Assembly: GCA_031426815.1 (NCBI GenBank)
Contig: JASJPG010000043.1
Location: 1-64,000, forward strand
Source of the DNA: PFJX01 sp031426815
GTDB lineage: Bacteria > Pseudomonadota > Gammaproteobacteria > Burkholderiales > Thiobacillaceae
DNA length: 64,000 nucleotides
Direction of reading: 5' to 3'
Shown: positions 24,899-34,600 of the stretch, piece after piece
Layout of the letters: each line of letters starts with the position of its first letter
How positions within the stretch are numbered: position 1 is the first letter of the stretch
Translations under genes and position numbers: made by a program
Notes under the pieces: generated by a model
Told to the model about the DNA's origin: nothing
Seen by the model: only the letters and a program-made list of their open reading frames with translations
The model's database searches: none

Positions 24899-27388
24899 TC
24901 AATCGCGGCGCAGGGCGCGCATCGGCGGCGCTTGCAGCAGGGATCGCGTGACCAGCAGACCGGCGCCGGCGACCAGCAGCCAGCCGCCGCCCAAGCCGGC
25001 CAGCCAGATCGCGGGATCGGGCGTGTGCGGCAATTCGAGCACGCGTTCCGCCAGCACCCACGCCACCACGGCAGCCGCCCCCGCTGCCAGTGCGCCGGCA
25101 AGCAACCCCAGGGCGGTGAATTCGGTGGCCAGCGCCAGCATGACGCGCCGGCGCGATGCGCCCAGCGTGCGCCAGAGGCCGATCTCGCGCGCGCGTTCGT
25201 CGCGGCGGGCATACAACGCCGCCAGCAGCACCAGCACGCCGACCGCCAGGCTGAACAGGAAGATCAGTTGCACCGCCGCGCTGACCCGGTCGAGCAGGCT
25301 GCGCAACTCGCCCATGACCTGTTCGACATCGATCACGGTGACGTTGGGAAACGCCGCAACCAGCCCGGACAGCACGGCCGGCCGCCCTTTCGGCAGATAA
25401 AAACTGGTGATGAAGCTCTGCGGCAGCGCATCCAGCGCGCCCGGCGGCACGATGACGAAGAAATTGACCCGGAAGGAATCCCAGTCCACCTTGCGCAGGC
25501 TGGCGACGCGGCCGCGCAGCGGCAAGCCGCCGGCATCGAACACCAGTTCGTCGCCCAACTGGATGCCCAGTGTTTTGGCCAGCCCTGCCTCCACCGAAAA
25601 GCCGTCGCTGCTCGACCAGCGACCGGCGGTAATCTGGTTGTCCGGCGGCAAAGGCACCCCCGCGGCCAGCGACGACAGGTTGAATTCGCGTTCGATCAGG
25701 CGTTTGGCGCGCGCGTTTTGTTCATTGTCGGCGTAATCGTCCGGACTCACCGCGCGCGCGCCGATCTGCGTCAGGCGCGCCCGCGCCATCGGGTAGAGGG
25801 TGACATCGGCAATGCCCTGGCCGGTCAGATAGTCGCGCACGCCGGCGACCTGTTCCGGCTGGATGTTGATCACGAAGCGGTTCGGCGCACCGGGCGCGGC
25901 CTGGTTGCGCCAACTGTCGAACAGATCGCCGCGCACCAACGTCAGCAGCAGCAAGGCGAGCAGGCCCAGACTCAGCGACATCGCCTGCAGCGTGGTTTCC
26001 CACCGTCGCCGGCGCAGGTTGAGCAGACCGAGCCGCGCGCTGGTCGGCAAGCGCCGCGCCAGCCAGGGCAGCGGCCACAGCAGCAACTGGATGGCGCCGG
26101 CGGCGGCCAGCATCAGCGCCAGCACGCCGCCGATCACGATCAGGCCCAGCTTGACCTCGCCGGCCTGCCAGAACAGCAATCCTGCCACCAGCACCAAGCC
26201 GAATGCGTGCACCAGCAACGCGCCGGCAGGCGGCGCGCCGAGATCGCGCCGCAACACGCGCAAGGCCGGCACGCGTGCCAGACGCAACAGTGCCGGCAAG
26301 CTGAACGCCAGCACCAGCAACACGCCGGCGCCGACCCCCAGCAGCGGCGGCAGATAGCTGGGTGGCGGCAAGCCGAGCCGGATCGCATCGCCGAGCAGTT
26401 GCACCATACCGGCCTGCGCCAGCCAGCCGAGCAGGCTGCCGAGCGCGCCGGCGAGCAGGCCGAGCCCGCCCAGTTGCAGCAGATACAGCCCGAGCAAGCG
26501 CCGCCGGCTGGCGCCGAAGCAGCGCAGCAGGGCGAACTGGTCGTAATGGCGCTGCACGTAGCGGCGCAAGGCCATCTGCGTTGCGGCGGCGGCGAGCAGC
26601 ACGGTGAGCAAGGCGGCGAGGCCGAGATATCGCTGCGCGCGGTCGAGAATCTGGCGCAGTTCCGGGCGCGCATCGCGCACGTCTTCCAATTGTTCGCCGC
26701 GTGCCAGACGCGGCTTCGCCCAGGCCTGGAAAGCGGCGACTTGCGCCACCTCCCCCGCCACCAGCAGGCGGTAGTTGACGCGGCTGCCCTCCTGCACCAG
26801 GCCGGTTGCGGGCAGATCGGCGGCATTGATCAACAGACGCGGCGCCAGCGCCATGAAGTTGCCGCCGCGCTCGCCCTCGAAGGTCAGGATCGCGGCGATG
26901 CGCAAACGCGCCGCGCCGGCTTCGACGAAATCGCCCGGCTTGACGCCAAGGCCGCTGGCCAGACGCGCATCGGCCCAAGCCTGGCCCGGTGGCGGCACGG
27001 CGCGGGTCGGACCATCGTCGGCAAACACCGCAGGCGCGATGCGCAACGTGCCGCGCAGCGGGTAGCCGGGCGAGACCGCCTTGATACCGACGAGCAGATT
27101 GCGCTGGTTCGCCTGCACCATGCTCAGGAAGGCCTTGGTGCCGCTGACGCGCAAGCCGCGCGCTTGCGCCGCCTGGGCAAACGCCGGATCGGGCGGATGG
27201 TCGGACACCAGCGCCAGATCGGCCGCCAGCAAGGTGTTGGCCTCGCGCCCGAGCGCCTGTTCGACGCGGTCGGCGAAGTAGCGCACGGCGGTCAGGCTGG
27301 CCACGGCCAGCGCCACCGCCAGCAACACCACGCGCATTTCGCCGGCGCGCCATTCGCGCAGCAACAAACGCAGGGCAAGTTGGATCAT
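24899..27388 (-). CDS. ybbP: ABC transporter permease, YbbP/FtsX family
   Basis: 829-residue inner-membrane protein with FtsX-type architecture: one N-terminal helix (~15-40), a large periplasmic domain, clustered helices at ~250-330 and ~360-470, a second periplasmic region (~480-690) and C-terminal helices (~700-825). It overlaps the ATPase gene by ATGA. The pair with tesA divergent reproduces the tesA-ybbA-ybbP locus of Escherichia coli. YbbAP-type transporters are thought to move or extract lipophilic molecules; the substrate here is not evident. Confidence 0.9.
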   Translation of the reverse strand: MIQLALRLLLREWRAGEMRVVLLAVALAVASLTAVRYFADRVEQALGREANTLLAADLALVSDHPPDPAFAQAAQARGLRVSGTKAFLSMVQANQRNLLVGIKAVSPGYPLRGTLRIAPAVFADDGPTRAVPPPGQAWADARLASGLGVKPGDFVEAGAARLRIAAILTFEGERGGNFMALAPRLLINAADLPATGLVQEGSRVNYRLLVAGEVAQVAAFQAWAKPRLARGEQLEDVRDARPELRQILDRAQRYLGLAALLTVLLAAAATQMALRRYVQRHYDQFALLRCFGASRRRLLGLYLLQLGGLGLLAGALGSLLGWLAQAGMVQLLGDAIRLGLPPPSYLPPLLGVGAGVLLVLAFSLPALLRLARVPALRVLRRDLGAPPAGALLVHAFGLVLVAGLLFWQAGEVKLGLIVIGGVLALMLAAAGAIQLLLWPLPWLARRLPTSARLGLLNLRRRRWETTLQAMSLSLGLLALLLLTLVRGDLFDSWRNQAAPGAPNRFVINIQPEQVAGVRDYLTGQGIADVTLYPMARARLTQIGARAVSPDDYADNEQNARAKRLIEREFNLSSLAAGVPLPPDNQITAGRWSSSDGFSVEAGLAKTLGIQLGDELVFDAGGLPLRGRVASLRKVDWDSFRVNFFVIVPPGALDALPQSFITSFYLPKGRPAVLSGLVAAFPNVTVIDVEQVMGELRSLLDRVSAAVQLIFLFSLAVGVLVLLAALYARRDERAREIGLWRTLGASRRRVMLALATEFTALGLLAGALAAGAAAVVAWVLAERVLELPHTPDPAIWLAGLGGGWLLVAGAGLLVTRSLLQAPPMRALRRD

Positions 27389-28050
27389 GGCCGCACCAGC
27401 CGGCCGCCATCCAGCCGCAACTGGCGGCCGCAGTGGCCGGCCAGCGCGGCATCGTGGGTGACGACGAGCAGCGTCGCCCCTTGCGCGCGGTTGAGTTCGA
27501 ACATCAGCTCGATGACTTGCGCGCCGGTATGGGCGTCGAGATTGCCGGTCGGTTCATCCGCCAGCAGGATGCGCGGCGCGACCGCGAAGGCGCGCGCCAG
27601 CGCGACGCGCTGTTGTTCGCCGCCGGAAAGCTGGTTCGGCCGATGCCGCGCCCGCGCCGACAAACCGACCCGCTGCAGGTGCTCGCCCGCCACTGCGGCG
27701 GCGTCTTTGCGGCCGGCCAGTTCCAGCGGCAGCATGACGTTTTCCAGTGCGGTCAGGCCCGGCAGCAACTGGAACGACTGGAACACGAATCCCATGTTGC
27801 GCCCACGCAAGGCTGCGCGGCCGTCCTCGTCGAGAGCGGACAGCGCCACGCCATCCAGACGCACCTGGCCGGCGCTCGGCTTATCCAGGCCGGCGATCAG
27901 GCCGAGCAGGGTCGATTTGCCGGAACCGGAACTGCCGACGATGGCGACGGTCTCGCCACTGTTCACGGAGAACGAAACATCGGCGAGGATGTCGAGCGTT
28001 TCTTCCCCTAACTGCACGGATTTGCCGAGGTTTTCGATGTCGATGCGCAT
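27385..28050 (-). CDS. ybbA: ABC transporter ATP-binding protein, YbbA/LolD type
   Basis: 221-residue ATPase. Walker A GSSGSGKST at about residues 38-46, signature LSGGEQQRVALARA near 140, Walker B ILLADEPTGNLD near 160 and the switch His in VVTHD. The length and MacB/LolD-like sequence match YbbA. Its ATG overlaps, on opposite strands, the ATG of the divergent tesA gene (CATG at 28048-28051), so the promoter of each gene must lie inside the other. Confidence 0.93.
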   Translation of the reverse strand: MRIDIENLGKSVQLGEETLDILADVSFSVNSGETVAIVGSSGSGKSTLLGLIAGLDKPSAGQVRLDGVALSALDEDGRAALRGRNMGFVFQSFQLLPGLTALENVMLPLELAGRKDAAAVAGEHLQRVGLSARARHRPNQLSGGEQQRVALARAFAVAPRILLADEPTGNLDAHTGAQVIELMFELNRAQGATLLVVTHDAALAGHCGRQLRLDGGRLVRP

Positions 28051-28660
28051 GAGATGGTTGGGCTTGCTGTTGTTTGTCGGTCTGGTCGGCGCGGTGCAGG
28101 CTGCGCCGACGATTCTGGTGCATGGCGACAGTTTATCCGCCGCCTACGGCATGCCGCGCGCATCGGGCTGGGTCGCGCTGCTGGCGCAACGGCTGCAGAA
28201 CGGCAACTTGGCGTACCAGGTCGTCAACGCCAGCGTTTCCGGCGAAACCACGGCCAGCGGCCTGACTCGCCTGCCGGCATTGCTCGCCGCGCATCGCCCG
28301 GTGCTGACCATCCTGGCCCTGGGCGCCAACGACGGATTGCGCGGCCTGCCGCTGCTGCAGACCGCGCGCAATCTGGAAAACATGATCGCGCTGGCGGAGC
28401 GACAGGGCAGCCAGGTTTTGCTGGTCGGCATGCAACTGCCGCCGAACTATGGCACCGCCTACACCGGCAAGTTCCAGGCGCTGTTCGCCGAGGTCGCCCG
28501 CAAGAAAAAGGTGCCGCTGGTTCCCTTCCTGCTGGCCGGCATCGCCACGCATCCGGAGCGCTTCCAGGCCGACGGATTGCACCCCACGGCGCAGGCGCAA
28601 ACAGCTTTGCTGGACACCGTCTGGCGCGGCTTGGCGCCGATGTTGAAGCGGCAGAATTAA
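28049..28660 (+). CDS. tesA: GDSL-family thioesterase/arylesterase TesA
   Basis: Periplasmic SGNH hydrolase acting on acyl-thioesters and esters. A signal peptide covers residues 1-19 (LLLFVGLVGAVQAAP). The four blocks are visible: GDSLSAAYG with the nucleophile Ser28, NASVSGETTASGL, LGANDGLRG, and DGLHPTAQAQ with the catalytic Asp/His. The 203-residue length fits TesA. An alternative ATG lies two codons upstream. It is divergent from ybbAP, as in enterobacteria. Confidence 0.93.
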   Translation: MRWLGLLLFVGLVGAVQAAPTILVHGDSLSAAYGMPRASGWVALLAQRLQNGNLAYQVVNASVSGETTASGLTRLPALLAAHRPVLTILALGANDGLRGLPLLQTARNLENMIALAERQGSQVLLVGMQLPPNYGTAYTGKFQALFAEVARKKKVPLVPFLLAGIATHPERFQADGLHPTAQAQTALLDTVWRGLAPMLKRQN

Positions 28661-28800
28661 CCATCCGACTGGTTTAGGCATCCGGCCTGCCGATAAACAG
28701 CGACTTGGCCGCCGTCTTTTGGCTGCTAAGTCGTCGCTTAGGAGTTACATCAGAACTGGTGCAGCGGTCCCATCCTACGATCAGTTTTTTCGATATCGAT

Positions 28801-29481
28801 TCAACCGCCCTGCCCGCCGGCACAGCCGCGATCCGGTGGCAGCATGACGGCGGGCGGTTGCTCGAACAGCGCATCGACTTCACCTTCCAGATAGCTGCGC
28901 ACGATTTTCAGGCCATCGAGACTGTCCAGCATCAGATCCAGCGGCTGCGCCTGCTCGAAGCGGGGATTCGGCGCGCGCAGCCAGGCTCTGGCCTGCTCCG
29001 GCGCGCCGGCAAATAATTGATGCAGCGCCTTGTGGATCGCCATGACCAGGCGAACCCGCGCCAGCAGTTTCAGGTTGTCGGCCAGCGTTTTACCGTCCAG
29101 GTAGGCATTGATGGTCGCCGCATCGACATCGAGCAACACAGCTTGTTGCTCCGGCGGAATCGCCAGATTGCGGAACGCGCGCAACACCGCGCTGGTTTCC
29201 GCGCCGCGATTCGCCGCGCTGTGCGGATTGAGATCTTCCAGCCCCATGAAGCCAGTGGTGCACAGGGTATAGCCCTCGCTGCGCCGCTTCTTGCGCAGCG
29301 CATTGATCGATTCGAGCCCGCTATCGTAGGAATCCATCGGCTTGTGCTGCACCCTGCCGGCACGGCCATCGCGCTTGCCGTTGGCGGTGATCAGCACCCA
29401 ACCGCCGAACAGATCCGGCGTGAGCACCGCAGTGCAGTAAGCCGCCGGCGATTGCCAATGCAGGGTAATGGGCTGTTCCAT
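28801..29481 (-). CDS. WGR-like / DUF2384 (antitoxin-type) fusion protein
   Basis: 226 residues from ATG 29481 (a frame extension of 7 codons exists). Residues ~8-75 resemble a WGR domain (FGGWVLITANGKRDGRAG... ALRKKRRSEGY). Residues ~95-215 resemble the Xre/MbcA/ParS toxin-binding antitoxin family: a helical region, then LFAGAPEQARAWLRAPNPRF and LDLMLDSLDGLKIVRSYLEG. There is no RES- or other toxin gene next to it. The fusion of the two domains with no partner is notable; function unknown. Confidence 0.7.
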   Translation of the reverse strand: MEQPITLHWQSPAAYCTAVLTPDLFGGWVLITANGKRDGRAGRVQHKPMDSYDSGLESINALRKKRRSEGYTLCTTGFMGLEDLNPHSAANRGAETSAVLRAFRNLAIPPEQQAVLLDVDAATINAYLDGKTLADNLKLLARVRLVMAIHKALHQLFAGAPEQARAWLRAPNPRFEQAQPLDLMLDSLDGLKIVRSYLEGEVDALFEQPPAVMLPPDRGCAGGQGG

Positions 29482-29686
29482 ATATTTCCGGCCTCTGATC
29501 ACTACTTCGATTCAGCGTATCCGTTGGGAATACGCCACTCACAAAACCGTCAACCTGCTGAATGACAGCACTGTGAAGCAAGCCCGCAGTTTTACCAACA
29601 ACCTTGCCGCCACCGTGGACGCCTCGATGGGCACGCCGCGCTTTGCCCATCCTACAAATTGCGTTCACCGGTAGGCAAAGTTTTTA
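29482..29686. other. intergenic gap with partial repeat
   Basis: Between the WGR/DUF2384 gene and the tetR gene. Bases ~29630-29656 (GGGCACGCCGCGCTTTGCCC and following) look like one arm of a dispersed proteobacterial repeat of the type that reads GTAGGATGGGC...GCCCATCCTAC. No full palindrome, gene or terminator is visible. Confidence 0.4.
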
Positions 29687-30304
29687 CTAACCGCGCCGCA
29701 AACCAGCCAGAAAAATATCGATCAGCGCGCCGGCCTGTTCGGCCAGCGAGTAGCTGTCCGGTTCCATGCTCCAGTTGACGATCAGGCCATCGATGTAGGA
29801 GAACAGGCCGATGGCGGCGCGGCGGGTGTCGGTTTGCGGCGGGATCTGGCCGTGTTCGATGGCCAGTTTGAGGTTGCGTTCGATGATGTCCTTGGCGCCC
29901 TGGCGGCATTCCTTGCGGCGCAGCATGGTCGGCGCCAGATCGTCGACGAACTCGCATTTGAAATTGAGGATTTCGAATACCCGCCGGCAGCGCTGATCCT
30001 GTTCCGCCTGGCGCAACACCTCGATGCAGCCTTCGCGCAATTTGGCAAGCGGATCGGCCAGTTCCGGGTCGGCAACGCAGTCGAACATGGTTTCCAGCGG
30101 CAGCGTGGCGCGGTCGCACATAGCGACGAAAAGATCCGCCTTGTTCTCGAAATGCCAGTAGATGGCGCCGCGCGTGACGCCGGCGGCGCTGGCGATGTCC
30201 GCTAAAGAGGTACGCGAGACGCCCTTTTCCCGAAATACCACCTCTGCCGTATCGAGCAGGAGTGTGCGGGTTGCCTGGGCTTCTTCCTTGGTGCGTCTGG
30301 CCAT
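29687..30304 (-). CDS. TetR/AcrR-family repressor of the RND pump
   Basis: 205-residue transcriptional regulator. The N-terminal helix-turn-helix (TLLLDTAEVVFREKGVSRTSLADIASAAGVTRGAIYWHFENKADLF, residues ~14-60) is typical of AcrR/TtgR. The C-terminal ~140 residues would bind drugs. It is divergent from an RND efflux operon with a palindrome between them, the standard arrangement for local repressors of efflux pumps. Confidence 0.93.
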   Translation of the reverse strand: MARRTKEEAQATRTLLLDTAEVVFREKGVSRTSLADIASAAGVTRGAIYWHFENKADLFVAMCDRATLPLETMFDCVADPELADPLAKLREGCIEVLRQAEQDQRCRRVFEILNFKCEFVDDLAPTMLRRKECRQGAKDIIERNLKLAIEHGQIPPQTDTRRAAIGLFSYIDGLIVNWSMEPDSYSLAEQAGALIDIFLAGLRRG

Positions 30305-30379
30305 GAAAAATCGTTTCAGCTGAGTTTGAGGGAACTTTCACACTACGGTTTCAGTGTAATACCTGTGCAACCGGGCTCG

Positions 30380-30409
30380 TTTACATACATTCTCGTATGT
30401 ATATAAAAT
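30380..30409 (+). promoter_or_regulatory. efflux-pump promoter with TetR operator
   Basis: The inverted repeat TACATAC-ATTCTC-GTATGTA (30382-30401) resembles AcrR/TtgR-type operators. It sits between a -35-like TTTACA (30380-30385) and a -10-like TATAAA (30402-30407; spacer 16 bp) facing the RND operon, so bound repressor would block transcription. The palindrome is seen directly; TetR binding is inferred. Confidence 0.7.
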
Positions 30410-30451
30410 GCCCGCGTCCCGTCAGTCAAGCCGATCCCGCCAGGAGCCACC

Positions 30452-31618
30452 GTGAAACGCCCCGCCCATCCCATCCTCATCGTTCTGTCTGTTGTTGCGC
30501 TGTTGTCCCTCGCCGCCTGCAAACCGCAATCCGCTCCAGCAGGTGATGGCAAACCCGGCGGCGGACCCGGCGGTGGCATGCCGCCGCCGGAGGTCGAGGT
30601 GATCGACGTGGCGCCGCGCGATGTGCCGCGCACGCTGGAAGCGCCCGGCCGCATGCAGGCGGTGCGCACGGCGGAGGTGCGGGCCAGGGTCGAGGGCATT
30701 CTGGAACGACGTACCTATACCGAAGGCAGCGAGGTCAAGGCCGGCGCAGTGCTGTTCCGTATCGACTCGCGCAGTCTGGCGGCGAATGTGGCAGCCGCCA
30801 AAGCGACATTGGCGCGTAATCAGGCGCAAAAATTGATCGCCGGCCAGAATCTGGATCGCATGCAGGCGCTGGTCGCCAGCAATGCGATCAGCAAACAGGA
30901 GTTCGATCAAGCCATGGCCGCCAAGGCGCAGGCCAACGCCGATGTCGCGGCGGCCCAGGCGGCTCTGGCGAAAGCCGAGATCGACCTGTCCTATGCCACG
31001 GTAACGGCCCCCATTTCCGGCCGTATCGGCCGCGCGCAGGTCACCGAGGGTGCGCTGGTCGGCAAGGGCGAGGCGACGCCGCTGGCCAGCATCGAGCAAT
31101 ACGATCCGATCTGGGTCAACTTCGCGCAGTCCAGCGCCGATTTCCTGAATCTGCGGGAGGCGATGCATAGTGGCAAATCCAAAGCCAGCCAGGCGCCGGT
31201 CAAGCTGGTGCTGGAAAACGGCCGCGAATACCCGCATCCCGGCAAGCTGCTGTTCAACGATCTGGCGGTCGATCCCACCACCGGCTCGGTCGGCCTGCGC
31301 GCCGAGTTCCCGAACCCGGATCGCAGCCTGCTGCCCGGCCAGTTCGTCACCGTGCGCCTGCCGGTGGCGCTGGCCGAAAACGTCATCGTCGTACCGCAAC
31401 GCGCCGTGCAGGTGTCGCCGCAAGGCCAGGCCGTACTGGTCGTCGGCGGCGACGGCAAGGTGCAGGCGCTGCCGGTGAAGACCGCCGGCCTGTCCGGCGC
31501 GGACTGGATCGTCGCGGAAGGCCTCAAGGGCGGCGAGCGGGTCATCGTCAACGGCGTGCAGAAGGCGCGGCCGGGCATGCCGGTCAAAGCCGTCGCGGCC
31601 CCGGCTGCCGCCAAGTAG
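30452..31618 (+). CDS. RND efflux membrane-fusion lipoprotein (AcrA/MexA type)
   Basis: Periplasmic adaptor of a tripartite multidrug pump. 388 residues; lipoprotein signal with lipobox LAAC (Cys23), then a Gly/Pro-rich linker. A biotinyl-lipoyl half-motif (VRARVEGILERRTYTEGSEVKAG) and an alpha-hairpin (~100-165) follow. Next come the second half-motif (LSYATVTAPISGRIGRAQVTEGALV) and the beta-barrel and membrane-proximal domains (LPGQFVTVRLPV). First gene of the pump operon, ahead of the permease by 9 bp. Confidence 0.94.
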   Translation: MKRPAHPILIVLSVVALLSLAACKPQSAPAGDGKPGGGPGGGMPPPEVEVIDVAPRDVPRTLEAPGRMQAVRTAEVRARVEGILERRTYTEGSEVKAGAVLFRIDSRSLAANVAAAKATLARNQAQKLIAGQNLDRMQALVASNAISKQEFDQAMAAKAQANADVAAAQAALAKAEIDLSYATVTAPISGRIGRAQVTEGALVGKGEATPLASIEQYDPIWVNFAQSSADFLNLREAMHSGKSKASQAPVKLVLENGREYPHPGKLLFNDLAVDPTTGSVGLRAEFPNPDRSLLPGQFVTVRLPVALAENVIVVPQRAVQVSPQGQAVLVVGGDGKVQALPVKTAGLSGADWIVAEGLKGGERVIVNGVQKARPGMPVKAVAAPAAAK

Positions 31619-31627
31619 GAGCCCAGC

Positions 31628-34600
31628 ATGCTGCCCCGCTTCTTCATCGACCGGCCGATCTTCGCCTGGGTCATTGCCCTGTCCATCCTGCTGGCCGGCG
31701 TCCTGGTCATGCCGAAACTGCCGATTTCGCAATATCCCGAAGTGGCGCCGCCAGCCCTGGCGATCACCGCCGTCTATCCCGGCGCCAGCGCGCAGGTGGT
31801 GGAGGATTCGGTCACCACGCTGATCGAGCAGGAAATGAATGGGCTGGAGCATCTGCTCTATCTCGAATCGAACAGCGACGCCTCCGGCGTGCTGACGCTG
31901 ACGCTGACTTTCGCGTCCGGCACCAATCTGGATATCGCCTCGGTGGAGGCGCAGAACCGGGTCAAGCGCGTCGAGGCGCGGCTGCCGGAAGAAGTACGCC
32001 GGCAAGGCATCACCGTGGCGAAGGCGCGGCGCAACTTTCTGATGTTCCTGACCATTTATTCGCCGGACCAGAGCCGCAACGCCATCGACCTGGGCAGCTT
32101 CACCGCCGCCAACGTGCTGGAGAATCTGCGCCGCGTGCCGGGGGTCGGCGAAGCGACGCTGTTCGGCACCGAATACGCCATGCGCATCTGGCTCGACCCG
32201 CTCAAGCTGGCCAGCTTCAACATGACGCCGGGCGAGGCGCTGAAGGCGGTGCAGGCGCAGAACGTGCAGCTCGCCACCGGCGAACTCGGCCAGTTGCCGG
32301 CGCTGCGCGGCCAGGAATTGGCCGCCACGGTGGTCACCCAGGGCCGTCTGGCGACGCCGGAACAGTTCGGCAACATTCTGCTGCGCACCGCCCCGACTGG
32401 CGCGGCGGTGCGCCTGAAGGACGTGGCCCGGGTCGAACTCGGCGCGCAGGACTACAGCGTGCAGGCGCGCCTGAACGGCCGCCCCACCGCCGCCGTCGGC
32501 ATCAAGCTGGCACCCGACGGCAACGCGCTGCAAACCGCCGCCGCGGTGAAAGCGCGGATGACCGAACTGGCCAAGTTCTTCCCGAAAGGGGTGAGCTGGG
32601 ATGTGCCTTACGACACTTCGCGCTTCGTCGAAATCTCCATCCGCGAAGTCGTGAAAACGCTGGCCGAGGCGTTCCTGCTGGTGTTTCTGGTGATGTGGCT
32701 GTTCCTGCAAAGTTTGCGCGCAGCGATCATTCCAACCATCGTCGTACCGATTTCGCTGGTCGGCACATTGGTCGGCCTGTATCTGCTCGGCTATTCGATC
32801 AATGTGCTGTCGCTGTTCGCGATGGTGCTGGCGATCGGCATCGTGGTGGACGACGCCATCGTCGTGGTGGAAAACGTCGAGCGCATCATGACGCAGGAAG
32901 GCCTGCCGGCGCGGGAGGCGACGGTGAAAGCAATGCGCCAGATCTTCGGCGCCATCGTCGGCATCACCACGGTGCTGTCGGCGGTATTCATTCCGATGGC
33001 GTTTTTCAGCGGCTCGGTCGGCGCGATTTACCGCCAGTTCGCGGTGACGCTGGTGATGACCATGGGTTTCTCGGCGCTGCTCGCCATCTCGCTGACGCCG
33101 GCGCTGTGCGCAACGCTGTTCAAGGGCATGACGACCGAACAGATGGAGCATCACAGCGGTTTCTTCGGCTGGTTCACGCGCTTCTTCAACGGCACCACGA
33201 CGCGCTATATGAGTGGCGTCGGCGGCATCGTCAAGCGGCCGTTGCGCGCCCTGCTCCTGTTCCTGGCCATCGCCGGCGCCGCCGCGATCCTGCTCCTGCG
33301 CCTGCCGACCGGCTTCCTGCCGGACGAAGATCAGGGCTATCTGATCAGCATCGTGCAGTTGCCTTCCGGCGCCACGCAGGAACGTACGGTCGAAGTTCTG
33401 TCCGCGATGGAGCAGCATTTCCTGAAGCAACCGGAAGTTGCCAAAGTGGTCGGCGTCGCCGGCTTCTCCTTCTTCGGCAAGGGTCAGGATGCGGCGATCG
33501 CGTTCGTCCGGCTGAAAGACTGGGACGAGCGCACCGGCGCCAACGACCACGCGCTGAAGGTCGTGCAGCGTGCCAACATGGCCTTGTTCAGCGTCAAGCA
33601 GGCGATGATCTTCGCGCTGAATCCGCCGCCGATTCCGGAACTTGCCGCGGTCGGCGGCTTCGATTTCCGCTTGCAGGATCGCGGCGGCCTCGGCCGCGAA
33701 AAACTGCTGGAAGCGCGCAATCTGGTGCTCGGCATGGCGTCGCAAGACCCGCGTCTGGCCGGTGTGCGGCCGGAAGGCAAGGAACCGGCGACGCAATTGC
33801 TGCTCGATATCGACCGCCTGAAAGCCAGCAGCCTCGGCATCGACATGGCCGAACTGAACCAGACCCTGGCCGTATCGCTCGGCTCCGCCTACGTCAACGA
33901 CTTCATCCGCGAGGGCCGCGTGCTGCGCGTGGTGATGCAGAACGATGCCGGCGCCCGCGCCACGCCGGAAGGCCTGCTCAGCCTGCGCGTGCGCACATCG
34001 AAGGGCGGCATGGTGCCGCTGTCCGAAATCGCCACGCCGCGCTGGGTGGTGGGACAGCCGAAACTGGATCGCTACAACGGCGTGCCGGCGATGAAGGTCG
34101 CCGGCGGTCCGGCACCCGGCCGCAGCACCGGCGAGGCGATGCAGGCGATGCAGGAGATCGCCGCCAAACTGCCGCCCGGCATCGGCTACGAGTGGTCCGG
34201 CACGTCCTACGAGGAACGCCTGTCCGGCTCGCAGGCGCCGGTGTTGTTCGCGCTGTCGATCATCGTCGTGTTCATGTGTCTGGCGGCGCTGTACGAATCC
34301 TGGACGGTGCCACTGGCAGTGCTGCTGGTGGTGCCGATGGGCGTGTTCGGCGCAGTGCTGGCGGTGACGCTGCGCGAACTGCCTAACGACGTCTACTTCA
34401 AGGTCGGCCTGATCGCGATCATCGGCCTGTCGGCGAAGAACGCGATCCTGATCGTCGAATTCGCACGCCAACTTGAGGTGCAGGGCAAGGCCACGCTGGA
34501 GGCGGTGCTGGAAGCCTGCAAGCTGCGCTTCCGGCCGATCGTGATGACCTCCATCGCGTTCATCTTCGGCGTGCTGCCGCTGGCCGTTTCCAGCGGCGCC

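Noticed and set aside
24818..28660. 1280-codon open frame on the plus strand
   Set aside because: Only the last 203 codons (tesA) are real; the rest is antisense to ybbP and ybbA and rich in Arg/Gln/Ala without motifs.
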